Source: RGIG2041 sp045537695 (lineage in GTDB: Bacteria > Bacillota > Clostridia > UBA1381 > UMGS1253). Taken from it: a stretch of 64,000 bases of DNA. The notes beneath the pieces were generated by a model. It saw only the letters and a program-made list of their open reading frames with translations, was not told where the DNA came from and searched no databases. A program made the position numbers and the translations under genes. Every line of letters starts with the position of its first letter. Position 1 is the stretch's first letter. The stretch lies in NCBI GenBank assembly GCA_045537695.1, contig JAZSQB010000023.1:1-64000 (forward strand). The letters run 5' to 3'. Shown piece by piece: positions 51,810-60,290 of the stretch.

Positions 51810-52892
51810 TTATTTATTTTCAGCTTCAAACTTCTTCATGAAGTCTACGAGTGCCTGTACGCCTTCAATTGGCATAGCATTGTAGATGCTTGCTCGCATA
51901 CCGCCGACAACTCTGTGACCCTTCAAGTTCACAAAGCCTGCTGCTGCAGCTTCCTTGATGAATTTAGCGTTGAGCTCTTCATCGTCAGTTACAAACGGAA
52001 CGTTCATCAAAGAACGATCTTCCTTAACAACCGTACCCTTAAACATTTCAGAGCTGTCTAAGAAATCATAAAGAATCTTTGCCTTTGCCTTGTTGATTTC
52101 GTACATCTTCTCGATGCCGCCGATGCTCTTTAAGTACTTAAACACAAGACCGCAAATGTAGATGGAATAGCACGGCGGTGTGTTGTAGAGAGAATCGTTG
52201 CTTGCATGTGTTTCCAAATTAAACATGGTTGGTGTAATATCCATAGCGTTGCCGATAAGGTCTTCGCGAACGATAATAATCGTTACACCTGCCGGACCAA
52301 CGTTTTTCTGTGCACCGAAGTAAATCATACCGTACTTGGAAACATCTACCGGCTCAGAGAGAATGCAGGAGGACATATCCGTTACAATCGGAACGTCGCC
52401 CGTATCCGGCAATTCGTTGTACTTTGTACCGAAAATTGTATTGTTAGAAGTGATATGTACATAATCTGCTTCCGGATCAAACATAGATTTGTCAAGCTTT
52501 GGAATATAGTTAAATACCTTATCCTCGCTGGAAGCTACTTTTCTCGGATTGCCGTACTTCTGCGCCTCGGAGAATGCCTTTTTGGACCACTGACCGGTAA
52601 TTACATAGTCAGCCTTACCATTCTTTGTCATCAGGTTTAACGGCACCATTGCAAATACGCTGGAAGCACCGCCCTGCACGAACAATACCTTGTAATTGTC
52701 CGGAATGTTTAAAAGCTCTCTTAAGTCTGCTTCCGCGGTCTTGATGATATCATCATACACCTTGGAGCGATGGCTCATCTCCATAACGCTCATGCCGGAA
52801 TCACCGTAATTGAGCATTTCCTCAGCAGCCTGCTTTAAAACAGCCTCCGGAAGCATGGACGGACCTGCCGAAAAATTGTACACACGTTTCAT
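51810..52892 (-). CDS. serC: phosphoserine aminotransferase
   Basis: A 360-residue PLP enzyme that makes O-phosphoserine from phosphohydroxypyruvate and glutamate. The start RVYNFSAGPSMLPEAVL, the FVQGGASSVFAMVP cofactor loop, the GAQKNVGPAG segment with the PLP Lys, and VGGMRASIYNAMP are diagnostic. It is the first gene of the serC-serA operon and has a structured ~100-base leader. Length is standard (about 360). Confidence 0.97.
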   Translation of the reverse strand: MKRVYNFSAGPSMLPEAVLKQAAEEMLNYGDSGMSVMEMSHRSKVYDDIIKTAEADLRELLNIPDNYKVLFVQGGASSVFAMVPLNLMTKNGKADYVITGQWSKKAFSEAQKYGNPRKVASSEDKVFNYIPKLDKSMFDPEADYVHITSNNTIFGTKYNELPDTGDVPIVTDMSSCILSEPVDVSKYGMIYFGAQKNVGPAGVTIIIVREDLIGNAMDITPTMFNLETHASNDSLYNTPPCYSIYICGLVFKYLKSIGGIEKMYEINKAKAKILYDFLDSSEMFKGTVVKEDRSLMNVPFVTDDEELNAKFIKEAAAAGFVNLKGHRVVGGMRASIYNAMPIEGVQALVDFMKKFEAENK

Positions 52893-52910
52893 AATTTACC
52901 ACTTACCTTT

Positions 52911-52976
52911 CTGTTCCCTTTGTAGCCGCCGTAGCACCGGCGGTGGGCGCACGGAACCATGCGCAAAATTAATCAA
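52911..52976 (-). ncRNA. structured leader of serC-serA, unclassified
   Basis: The leader RNA folds into two alternatives. One has a hairpin GCGCATGG-TTC-CGTGCGC and a hairpin CCGCC-GGTGCTAC-GGCGG. The other has an outer helix GTTCC/GGAAC enclosing the second hairpin. There is no T-box motif. It lies between promoter and start codon in an otherwise AT-rich spacer, so a regulatory RNA is plausible. Confidence 0.45.
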
Positions 52977-53000
52977 ACTGCCAAAACAGCAATTTATAAT

Positions 53001-53030
53001 ATTATACTACTTTCGATAAAGAATAGTCAA
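53001..53030 (-). promoter_or_regulatory. sigma-A promoter of serC-serA
   Basis: Minus strand: TTGACT (53030-53025), 18-base spacer, TATAAT (53006-53001). Confidence 0.82.
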
Positions 53031-53051
53031 TAGAAAGCACCAAAAAAACTA

Positions 53052-53080
53052 TTGCGAATTTTACATTTCTGCGCTATAAT
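53052..53080 (+). promoter_or_regulatory. sigma-A promoter of mnmA
   Basis: TTGCGA (53052-53057), 17-base spacer, TATAAT (53075-53080), diverging from the serC promoter only ~20 bases away. Confidence 0.82.
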
Positions 53081-53108
53081 TTATTAAAGACAAAAAGGAG
53101 ATATCTCT

Positions 53109-54173
53109 ATGAAAAAAGTAATGATTGGCATGAGCGGCGGTGTGGACAGTTCCGTGGCGGCACTGCTACTGCTCCGGCAGGGCTATAAGCCGGTAGGTGC
53201 TACGCTTAAGCTGCACGAAAAACCAACAAATGATGACGAAGGAAGTTGCGGTTCACTTTCGGACGTTGACGAGGCGCGCAAGTGTGCCGAAAACCTGGGG
53301 TTTTCGCATTTTGTTTTTGATTTGAGCGCAGATTTTCAAAAATGTGTCATCGACAAGTTTGTAGACGAATATAAATCGGGTCGCACGCCGAATCCGTGCA
53401 TTGAATGTAACCGCTATATCAAGTTTGCCAAAATGCTTGAAAAAGCGCAAGAAATCGGATGCGACTGCATCGCAACCGGACACTATGCACAAATTGACTT
53501 TGATGAACCCTCTGGCCGCTATCTGTTAAAAAAATCTAAGGATGCAACGAAAGATCAGACATATGTTTTATATAATCTTACACAGCATCAGCTCGCGCAC
53601 ACGCTCTTCCCACTCGGTGGCTACAGCAAAGCAGAGGTGCGCGCCATCGCAGAGGAAAACGGTCTGTTAAACGCAAAAAAGAAGGACAGTCAGGACATTT
53701 GCTTTATCCCAGACGGAGATTATGCCGCCTATATCCAAAACACGACCGGTCTTACCTTTCCGGCAGGCGATTATACCGACGTTGGCGGCAATATTTTAGG
53801 TAAGCATGCAGGCATTATTCACTATACCGTCGGACAGCGCAAGGGACTTGGTATCACATTCGGCGAACCGCGTTTTGTCATTTCAAAGAATGCCGAAACA
53901 AACACCGTTGTCCTCGGCAAAAGCGAAGGATTGTTTACGGATACCTGCACGGTGGCAAATGTCAACTGGATTCAGATCGAAAGCCTCAACGCGCCAATGC
54001 ACGTAACAGCGAAAACAAGATATTCCCAAAAAGAAACAGGCGCAACTATTTATCCGGCAGCAAATGGCACGGTTAAACTCGTATTCGATGAGAAGGTACG
54101 CGCCATCTCTCCCGGTCAATCCGCAGTATTTTACGACGGCGACAGCGTAGTTGGCGGTGGCACAATTCTTTAA
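53109..54173 (+). CDS. mnmA: tRNA-specific 2-thiouridylase MnmA
   Basis: A 354-residue enzyme that puts sulfur on U34 of tRNA-Lys, -Glu and -Gln. The PP-loop MSGGVDSSVAA is at 8-18. The two active cysteines are seen in GRTPNPCIECNRYIKF and DSQDICFIPDGD. The central GHYAQI and KDQTYVLYNL blocks and the C-terminal beta-barrel (VGQRKGLGI, ARTRYS-type KTRYSQK) are present. Length is normal. A single-gene transcript with its own promoter and terminator. Confidence 0.96.
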   Translation: MKKVMIGMSGGVDSSVAALLLLRQGYKPVGATLKLHEKPTNDDEGSCGSLSDVDEARKCAENLGFSHFVFDLSADFQKCVIDKFVDEYKSGRTPNPCIECNRYIKFAKMLEKAQEIGCDCIATGHYAQIDFDEPSGRYLLKKSKDATKDQTYVLYNLTQHQLAHTLFPLGGYSKAEVRAIAEENGLLNAKKKDSQDICFIPDGDYAAYIQNTTGLTFPAGDYTDVGGNILGKHAGIIHYTVGQRKGLGITFGEPRFVISKNAETNTVVLGKSEGLFTDTCTVANVNWIQIESLNAPMHVTAKTRYSQKETGATIYPAANGTVKLVFDEKVRAISPGQSAVFYDGDSVVGGGTIL

Positions 54174-54175
54174 AC

Positions 54176-54209
54176 AAAAAGGGAAGGTACAGCGTACCTA
54201 CCCTTTTTG
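54176..54209 (+). terminator. bidirectional terminator, mnmA / coat-like gene
   Basis: AAAAAGGGAAGGTAC and GTACCTACCCTTTTT pair around a short loop, with flanking A and T runs usable from either strand. Confidence 0.88.
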
Positions 54210-54217
54210 TTAGCTTG

Positions 54218-55054
54218 CTATTCTTTGTCGCAACCGCATCCGCCACGACGCTCATCGTCACATTCCATATTCACCGGCGGGAAGAATTCATCGACCGGAA
54301 ATTCAATTCTGTCAAAGAGCTCGCACGGATTTTCCTCCGTTGCAGCAACACATTCTTTGTCCGGCACGCAGAAGTCGTACGCCGGCATCAACAGCTGCAC
54401 ACTACGTTCTAAGCGGATAATGGAGAACACGCCGATGGTGATAAGTACCTTTTTATCCGCACCGCCAAATACGAGAGAGGAATCAAAGATACCGCAAACA
54501 TCAGCCGGCACCGTGCTTAAATCAATGTTGTCGCAGCAAGTGCAGCAGCATTCGCTTGGTTCAACCAGTTTTGCGCCGAGCGCAATTGGGTCTACCACCT
54601 CAATGGCAACCTTTGGCATATTTGTCTTTTTCCAACTCTGTGCATCAAAGCAGTTGCCGGAATACTTGGTGCCGAACACCTTTGCACTGCCTTCACTACC
54701 GTACAAAATTACCTTTTTGTCAAAGGTCGCAAGACCGGTAGCCTTGCACGGTTTTCCGCAGCCGTTGAATACATCCAGCGTAATTTTAAAGAAATACTTC
54801 AAATCCACGCTGTAGTAACCGCGGTGGAACGGCACCGGCTCAACATCGGAATAAATCCAGATGACCTCTGCCTTGCGGATACGTACGTTAATGGCTTCGT
54901 TAATCAACGCCTGCCCCTCCTGTGTTAAATAGACGCGCAAATCATTGATACAATCCTTATCCCTGCACTGGTCATAGATTTTGTCCGTATGTACGCATAC
55001 AGCGTCGTCATAACCGTGATTATCGCAATCGTTAAACAATGTGTTTTCCTGCAT
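54218..55054 (-). CDS. cysteine-rich protein, probable clostridial spore coat/exosporium component
   Basis: A 278-residue soluble protein without signal or membrane segments and with over twenty cysteines, including a CCCTCC run near residue 168 and a Cys-Gly-Cys end. Blocks VHTDKIYDQCRDKDCINDLRVY and VEPVPFHRGYYSVDLKYFFKI look like a conserved clostridial family that I recall as spore coat-like proteins, but I cannot name it with certainty. Disulfide or metal cross-linking in a coat would suit the composition. AGGAGG precedes the ATG. It stands alone. Confidence 0.6.
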   Translation of the reverse strand: MQENTLFNDCDNHGYDDAVCVHTDKIYDQCRDKDCINDLRVYLTQEGQALINEAINVRIRKAEVIWIYSDVEPVPFHRGYYSVDLKYFFKITLDVFNGCGKPCKATGLATFDKKVILYGSEGSAKVFGTKYSGNCFDAQSWKKTNMPKVAIEVVDPIALGAKLVEPSECCCTCCDNIDLSTVPADVCGIFDSSLVFGGADKKVLITIGVFSIIRLERSVQLLMPAYDFCVPDKECVAATEENPCELFDRIEFPVDEFFPPVNMECDDERRGGCGCDKE

Positions 55055-55143
55055 TTGAATACCTCCTATTTTGGTTTTCCCTATATTCTATGTCCGATTT
55101 TTCGTTTTGCTACAAAAATAGCAATATTTTTGCGGTTTTTGGG

Positions 55144-55172
55144 TTGCATTTTACTGTAAAACATGGTAATAT
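55144..55172 (+). promoter_or_regulatory. sigma-A promoter of the SDR gene
   Basis: TTGCAT (55144-55149), 17-base spacer, TAATAT (55167-55172), 36 bases before the ATG. Confidence 0.7.
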
Positions 55173-55207
55173 AGTACTGTAAATTTTAATGTTTGGAGGA
55201 TTTTTCC

Positions 55208-56008
55208 ATGGATATTATGAATAGCTTTTCCTTAAAAGGTAAAGTAGCTATGGTTACCGGTGCTTCCTATGGTATCGGTTACGCAATTGCTTCTGCTTAT
55301 GCAAAAGCAGGCGCGAAAATTGTGTTCAACGATATCAACCAGGAGCTCGTTGACAAAGGTCTGGCTGCATACAAGGCAGACGGTATCGAAGCTTACGGTT
55401 ACGTTTGCGACGTTACAAATGAAGCACAGGTTACAGAGACAATCGCTAAGATTGAAAAGGAAGTCGGCGTTATCGACATTCTCGTAAACAACGCTGGCAT
55501 TATCAAGCGCATCCCAATGTGCGAAATGAGTGCAGAAGATTTTAGAAAGGTTATCGATATTGACCTCAATGGTCCGTTCATTATGTCGAAGGCTGTAATT
55601 CCGTCCATGATCAAAAAGGGACACGGTAAAATCATCAACATCTGTTCGATGATGAGTGAGCTCGGCCGTGAAACTGTTTCTGCTTATGCAGCTGCAAAGG
55701 GCGGTTTGAAGATGCTTACCCGTAACATTTGTTCTGAATACGGCGAAGCAAACATTCAGTGCAATGGTATTGGACCTGGTTATATCGCTACCCCGCAGAC
55801 TGCACCGCTTCGCGAAAAGCAGCCGGATGGTTCCAGACATCCATTCGACCAGTTCATTATCGCAAAGACACCGGCAGCAAGATGGGGTACCCCTGAAGAC
55901 CTGATGGGTCCGGCAGTTTTCCTGGCATCCGATGCCTCCAACTTTGTAAACGGTCACATCCTTTATGTAGATGGCGGTATTCTGGCTTACATCGGCAAGC
56001 AGCCGTAA
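55208..56008 (+). CDS. SDR oxidoreductase, gluconate 5-dehydrogenase-like
   Basis: A 266-residue short-chain dehydrogenase. It has the nucleotide motif TGASYGIG near residue 18-25, NNAG, the catalytic Ser in ICSMMSELG and Tyr/Lys in YAAAKGG. The overall pattern (FSLKGKVAMVTGAS, IIKRIPMCEM, FIIAKTPAARWGTPEDL) is close to gluconate 5-dehydrogenases that interconvert gluconate and 5-ketogluconate. Substrate is therefore a family-based guess. ATG 55208 has GGAGGA upstream. The gene is alone, with promoter and terminator. Confidence 0.88.
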   Translation: MDIMNSFSLKGKVAMVTGASYGIGYAIASAYAKAGAKIVFNDINQELVDKGLAAYKADGIEAYGYVCDVTNEAQVTETIAKIEKEVGVIDILVNNAGIIKRIPMCEMSAEDFRKVIDIDLNGPFIMSKAVIPSMIKKGHGKIINICSMMSELGRETVSAYAAAKGGLKMLTRNICSEYGEANIQCNGIGPGYIATPQTAPLREKQPDGSRHPFDQFIIAKTPAARWGTPEDLMGPAVFLASDASNFVNGHILYVDGGILAYIGKQP

Positions 56009-56035
56009 TTTAAGAATGTAAATTATGTCCCTAAA

Positions 56036-56076
56036 ATAAAAGAATGACCTCGCCCTCGCGAGGTCATTCTTTTATT
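56036..56076. terminator. bidirectional terminator, SDR gene / T-box operon
   Basis: ATAAAAGAATGACCTCG and CGAGGTCATTCTTTTAT form a 17-bp stem with a 5-base loop (CCCTC); A and T runs on both sides. Confidence 0.9.
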
Positions 56077-56174
56077 TTAAGCGTATTGTATCTTTTTTAT
56101 AGAATGCACGCCGTAGTATGTATGTTTTTCATCCATTGTACCACACCTTAACGTTTTTTTACATCCCATTTTAC

Positions 56175-56978
56175 TTAAAGTTTAAAAACTTTTTCAGCAT
56201 TTAAATGAAACAGTTTTTCATAAAACACATCTGAAAACTTCATGGACTTTAAAATTTTAAGTTCATCCGCAGCTGACCACATTGGATAGTCAGATGCAAA
56301 CAAAATCTTATCTTCTCCCCAACCCTCAAAAAGCTTCTTTACCATTGCAGTATCTTTAGCAAAGCCAAGCGTTGAGGAAGAATCTACATATAAGTTTTCA
56401 AATGCAGACAACTTGGAAAGCGCTTCGTTCCAAACGGACCAGCCGGCAAAATGCGCACCGATAACTGTCAACTTCGGAAATGTTTTTAGCACATTCAAAA
56501 GTCTGTCCGGATTGGAATAATCATAGCGGTAATCGCCTGTATGAATCAACACTGGCAAACCAAGCGCCTGACATCTTTCATAAAACGGCATACATCGCTC
56601 ATCGTCAAGTGCAAATCCTTGAATATCCGGATGCATTTTAATACCGCGCAAACTAAGATTTGCCACAGCGTCTACATCTGCACGGATATCCTCACTGTCA
56701 GGATGCATACTGCCAAGTCCAATCAGCACATCAGGATGTTCTTTTGCTTCATTTGCTATAAAATGATTAATACTGGCAACCTGATGCGGCGTTGTAGCAA
56801 CGCTTTGTACCAAAAATTTGCTTATGCCTGCTTTTTTCCCTGAATCGAGTAATTGCTTTACTGAACCGTCAAACGCAGAATGTACATCATAGAACTTATC
56901 CGTATGTTCTGTTGCTTTTTTAGCAATTTTTACCGGATAAATATGACAATGCGCATCAATGATATAGTGTTTTTTCAT
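56175..56978 (-). CDS. amidohydrolase-family TIM-barrel protein
   Basis: A 267-residue metal-dependent hydrolase of the amidohydrolase-2 group. Metal motifs seen: DAHCHIYP near the N-terminus, MHPD, LIHTGDYRYD, IGAHFAGW and the late FASDYPMW. Members include decarboxylases and hydrolases of aromatic or keto acids; the exact reaction is unknown. ATG 56978 is chosen over a GTG three codons upstream because AGGTAA lies at a better distance. It follows the oxidoreductase gamma gene by 18 bases and is the last gene of the T-box operon. Confidence 0.83.
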   Translation of the reverse strand: MKKHYIIDAHCHIYPVKIAKKATEHTDKFYDVHSAFDGSVKQLLDSGKKAGISKFLVQSVATTPHQVASINHFIANEAKEHPDVLIGLGSMHPDSEDIRADVDAVANLSLRGIKMHPDIQGFALDDERCMPFYERCQALGLPVLIHTGDYRYDYSNPDRLLNVLKTFPKLTVIGAHFAGWSVWNEALSKLSAFENLYVDSSSTLGFAKDTAMVKKLFEGWGEDKILFASDYPMWSAADELKILKSMKFSDVFYEKLFHLNAEKVFKL

Positions 56979-56996
56979 TCGTGTCACTTACCTGAA

Positions 56997-57530
56997 TTAA
57001 TAGTTTTTACCGAGCTCTAAAGCACCGACATTGACTTCAAGCATATCCGCACGCTTAGCGGATACAACCTTGCCAAGAGTAGCTCTGATAGAATTTTCAT
57101 CATACATGCCGAGTGTCTCTAAAAGCTTACCGGTCATAATCATATTTGCAAGAGTATCAATCTTGTTTTCAGAAGCAAGCTTTGTTGCCGGAATATAAAC
57201 AACATTTACATCCGTACGCTTTACCTTGCGTTCAATCAAAGAAGATTCAACAAAAATCGTACCGCCCGGTACAACAGTATCTTCATACTTATCTAAAGAC
57301 GGCAGATTCATTGCAACTAATACATCCGGCTTAGAAACGATCGGAGAACCTACCGGCATATCGCTGATAATAACGCTACAGCTTGCAGTACCACCGCGCA
57401 TTTCCGGACCGTAGGACGGAAGCCAGCTTACGTTTTTATCTTCCATAAGACCTTTATATGCCAGGAATTTACCGGAGAACAAGATACCCTGTCCGCCGAA
57501 ACCGGCAATCAAAATCTGTGTAGTACTCAT
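56997..57530 (-). CDS. 2-oxoacid:ferredoxin oxidoreductase, gamma subunit
   Basis: A 177-residue gamma subunit of a four-subunit CoA-dependent 2-oxoacid oxidoreductase. The start LIAGFGGQGILFSGKFLAYKG and PSYGPEMRGGTASCSVIISD are typical. Together with alpha, beta and delta it converts a 2-oxoacid plus CoA to acyl-CoA and CO2, reducing ferredoxin, or runs in reverse. It lies 17 bases after the beta gene. Confidence 0.92.
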   Translation of the reverse strand: MSTTQILIAGFGGQGILFSGKFLAYKGLMEDKNVSWLPSYGPEMRGGTASCSVIISDMPVGSPIVSKPDVLVAMNLPSLDKYEDTVVPGGTIFVESSLIERKVKRTDVNVVYIPATKLASENKIDTLANMIMTGKLLETLGMYDENSIRATLGKVVSAKRADMLEVNVGALELGKNY

Positions 57531-57547
57531 AATCTTGCTCCCTCCCC

Positions 57548-58303
57548 TTATTTCTCTTCGTTTGCCGCACTTCTGTCTTTGTATACACCAAGCGGATAGT
57601 ACGGAATCATCTTTTCATCCACCCATTCGAGTGCCTTCTGCGGAGTCATACCCCAGTTGGTCGGACATGTGGAAACAACTTCGATTAGAGAAAAGCCCTT
57701 GTTGTTTAACTGATTTTCAAATGCCTTCTTAATGGCTTTCTTTGCTTTTCTAACGTTTGCAACATTGTTTACGGCAACTCTTTCAAGATATTCCGGACCG
57801 TCGAGCTTGGAAAGCATCTCGCAAACCTTTACCGGATAACCGCAAGCTTCAACATCACGGCCGTACGGCGAAGTCTGTGTTACCTGACCCGGCAAGGATG
57901 TCGGTGCCATCTGACCGCCTGTCATACCGTAAATTGCGTTGTTTATAAAGATAATTGTGATATTTTCATTTCTTGCTGCGGAATGTACAGTTTCAGCCAT
58001 ACCGATGGAAGCGAGGTCACCGTCACCCTGGTATGTAAATACCACATGTTCTTCCGGATTTGCACGCTTCAAGCCGGTAGCAACCGCCGGTGCACGACCG
58101 TGCGCTGCTTCAACCATATCGCAGTTAAAATAGTTGTATGCCATTACGGAGCAGCCAACCGGTGCTACGCCGATTGTTCTACCCTCAATGCCTAATTCAT
58201 CAATAACTTCAGCAACCAAACGGTGCACAATGCCGTGGGTACAACCCGGGCAATAATGCAGAGGTACATCTGCCAAAGCTTCAGGTTTCTTAAATACTAC
58301 CAT
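57548..58303 (-). CDS. 2-oxoacid:ferredoxin oxidoreductase, beta subunit (TPP-binding)
   Basis: A 251-residue beta subunit carrying thiamine diphosphate. Visible are HYCPGCTHGI with an Fe-S/TPP-region Cys pair, the TPP/Mg motif GDGDLASIG followed ~28 residues later by NNAIYGMTGGQ, and PTNWGMTPQKALEWV at the end. Its ATG shares one base with the alpha stop. It catalyses the decarboxylation/carboxylation step. Confidence 0.93.
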   Translation of the reverse strand: MVVFKKPEALADVPLHYCPGCTHGIVHRLVAEVIDELGIEGRTIGVAPVGCSVMAYNYFNCDMVEAAHGRAPAVATGLKRANPEEHVVFTYQGDGDLASIGMAETVHSAARNENITIIFINNAIYGMTGGQMAPTSLPGQVTQTSPYGRDVEACGYPVKVCEMLSKLDGPEYLERVAVNNVANVRKAKKAIKKAFENQLNNKGFSLIEVVSTCPTNWGMTPQKALEWVDEKMIPYYPLGVYKDRSAANEEK

Positions 58304-59370
58304 TATTTCGCACCTCCGTTTTCGCTAACTTCCTTAATTTTTGCCAATACCTGTTCCGGCGTAACAATCATGCCGCCGACTCTGTTGCAGAGGTGTACCG
58401 GCTTTTTAAACTGTGTTGCAATCTGAACATCTTCAATCATCTGGCCCATAGAAAGTTCAACCGAAATAAAGGATTTTACCTTATCAGCAGCTGCTAAAAG
58501 CGGCTTTTTCGGGAACGGCCAAAGTGTAATTGGGCGGATTAAACCAACCTTAATGCCCTGCTTTCTTGCTTCAACAATTGCATTTTTGGATACACGCGCT
58601 GCAATACCGAAAGCAACGATGCAGTATTCAGCATCATCCATCATGTATTCTTCATACATAACTTCGTTTTCTTCGATCTGCTTATAACGCTCATATCTTG
58701 CAATATTGAGCTGTTCGAGTTCTTCTGGAACGAGAGAAAGCGAGTTGATAATGTTGTGTTTTCTGCCCTTCTTTGTACCGGTTACTGCCCACGGCTTTTC
58801 AATCGGATCGGACGGCTTGATATCCAAGGATACCGGCTCCATCATCTGACCCATAGTACCGTCAGCCAAAATCATTGCAGTCATACGGTACTTATCTGCT
58901 AAATCAAAGCCCTTGACTGTCATATCCGCCATTTCCTGTACGGAAGCCGGCGCCAGAACGATCATACGGAAGTCACCGTGACCTGCGCCGCGTGTTGCCT
59001 GGAAATAGTCAGACTGGGACGGCTGAATACCACCAAGTCCAGGACCGCCGCGCTGTACGTTAACAACTAAGGACGGCAAGTCAGAACCTGCCAGATACGA
59101 AAGACCTTCAGCCTTTAAAGAAATACCCGGGCTGGAGGAAGAGGTCATAACACGCATACCGGTCGATGCTACACCGTATACCATGTTAATTGCAGCAACT
59201 TCACTCTCTGCCTGTAAAAATGTACCGCCGATTTTCGGCATTCTCTTTGCCATGTAAGCAGCAATTTCTGTCTGCGGCGTAATCGGATAACCGAAATAAA
59301 AACGGCAACCCGCCATAATCGCAGCTTCTGCGATTGCTTCATTACCTTTCATCAATGCTTTATCTGCCAT
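58303..59370 (-). CDS. vorB: 2-oxoacid:ferredoxin oxidoreductase, alpha subunit (VorB type)
   Basis: A 355-residue alpha subunit. MKGNEAIAEAAIMAGCRFYFGYPITPQTEI, MTSSSSPGISLKAEGLSY and GGPGLGGIQPSQSDYFQATRG match clostridial proteins annotated as 3-methyl-2-oxobutanoate dehydrogenase VorB, so branched 2-oxoacids are the first guess for substrate; 2-oxoglutarate or aryl pyruvates cannot be excluded. ATG 59370 is preferred to GTG 59379 for its spacing to AAAGGTG. The gene follows the ferredoxin-like delta subunit. Confidence 0.9.
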   Translation of the reverse strand: MADKALMKGNEAIAEAAIMAGCRFYFGYPITPQTEIAAYMAKRMPKIGGTFLQAESEVAAINMVYGVASTGMRVMTSSSSPGISLKAEGLSYLAGSDLPSLVVNVQRGGPGLGGIQPSQSDYFQATRGAGHGDFRMIVLAPASVQEMADMTVKGFDLADKYRMTAMILADGTMGQMMEPVSLDIKPSDPIEKPWAVTGTKKGRKHNIINSLSLVPEELEQLNIARYERYKQIEENEVMYEEYMMDDAEYCIVAFGIAARVSKNAIVEARKQGIKVGLIRPITLWPFPKKPLLAAADKVKSFISVELSMGQMIEDVQIATQFKKPVHLCNRVGGMIVTPEQVLAKIKEVSENGGAK

Positions 59371-59379
59371 TTTGCTCAC

Positions 59380-59586
59380 TCACCTTTCTACCGTAATAAT
59401 GCAATCCGGACACATAATTGCACAGGATGCACAGCCTACACAGGCATCCATGTTCACCGCTTCAACCGGATGATGTCCTTTTGCGTTGATTTTGTCTTTA
59501 GAAATCGCCAAAACCTCTTTCGGGCAAGCGTTTACACAAAGTCCGCAGCCCTTACAAAGATCAGTTCTGAAACTTAATTTTGCCAT
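59380..59586 (-). CDS. 2-oxoacid:ferredoxin oxidoreductase, delta subunit (2x 4Fe-4S)
   Basis: A 68-residue ferredoxin-like subunit with two 4Fe-4S motifs: CKGCGLCVNACP and CVGCASCAIMCP. It passes electrons between the TPP site and ferredoxin. GGGGAGG precedes the ATG. Its place before alpha, beta and gamma is the usual order for this enzyme in Clostridia. Confidence 0.94.
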   Translation of the reverse strand: MAKLSFRTDLCKGCGLCVNACPKEVLAISKDKINAKGHHPVEAVNMDACVGCASCAIMCPDCIITVER

Positions 59587-59615
59587 TATAGCTACCTCCC
59601 CAAGATTGTGTTTAT

Positions 59616-60278
59616 TTAAATAATTTTATCTTGTAAATCCAGTGCAAATAGATTGTCAATCTTGTCTGCAAGTGCATCATAGAGCGATGCTTTTACGGTT
59701 GTCAATTTTACCGGAATACCGCACACTTTAGAAATTTCTTCTACAAAAGGTATGGATTCAAGCACCTGCTCCGGCGTTGTTTCCTCCCCTAAATTTGAAT
59801 TGTTAATGATTGCCGTAAAAGGTATCTTTGAAGCCGTTTCAATCTCACGAATAACCTCTAACATGTCCTCTAAATTTCTTGTAAGCGGTCGGTATGCATT
59901 AACAACCAAAAACATTTCATAGTTGTTTTCTTCTTTAATTGCATCCGAAAGTCTGCCGAGTGCAAGTGCGCCGCGATCATCACCGCCAATGTCTACAATC
60001 GCATAGCAATCACGTTTTTCTATTATGCGATACATTTCCTGCGGCAGCGCCGGAATGTCTACATTGGAATTTGCATACGGTGAACAAATCAGCTCTATTC
60101 CCGCTGCATCTAATTCTTTTTGACTGTCTTTTGTGCGGAAGTACGGGTTGACAATATCAATATCGGCAATCAATACATCCTCACCCCTGCGCTTTAAATC
60201 AAATGCAAGATTCACGGCGATATTGGTTTTGCCACTGCCGTAATGTCCCGACAAAAGAAGTACACGCTTATCTGACAT
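59616..60278 (-). CDS. MinD/CobQ-like P-loop NTPase
   Basis: A 220-residue SIMIBI-class NTPase. It has a P-loop GHYGSGKTNIAVNLA at ~12-26, a switch ADIDIVNPYFRTKDSQ and a Walker B-like IVDIGGDDRGA. No ParB or membrane helix is seen. Proteins of this kind sit with 2-oxoacid oxidoreductases in several Clostridia; a role in metallocluster or cofactor delivery is conceivable but unproven. ATG 60278 has GGGGG upstream. It lies between the synthetase fusion and the delta subunit. Confidence 0.8.
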   Translation of the reverse strand: MSDKRVLLLSGHYGSGKTNIAVNLAFDLKRRGEDVLIADIDIVNPYFRTKDSQKELDAAGIELICSPYANSNVDIPALPQEMYRIIEKRDCYAIVDIGGDDRGALALGRLSDAIKEENNYEMFLVVNAYRPLTRNLEDMLEVIREIETASKIPFTAIINNSNLGEETTPEQVLESIPFVEEISKVCGIPVKLTTVKASLYDALADKIDNLFALDLQDKII

Positions 60279-60290
60279 TGTCATCCCCCA

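Noticed and set aside
52911..52976. T-box for the serC-serA operon
   Set aside because: There is no GGGTGGNACC core and no terminator/antiterminator pair; only unclassified hairpins are seen.
55232..55957. 241-codon minus-strand frame under the SDR gene
   Set aside because: It has no family match or ribosome site, while the plus strand holds a complete SDR enzyme.
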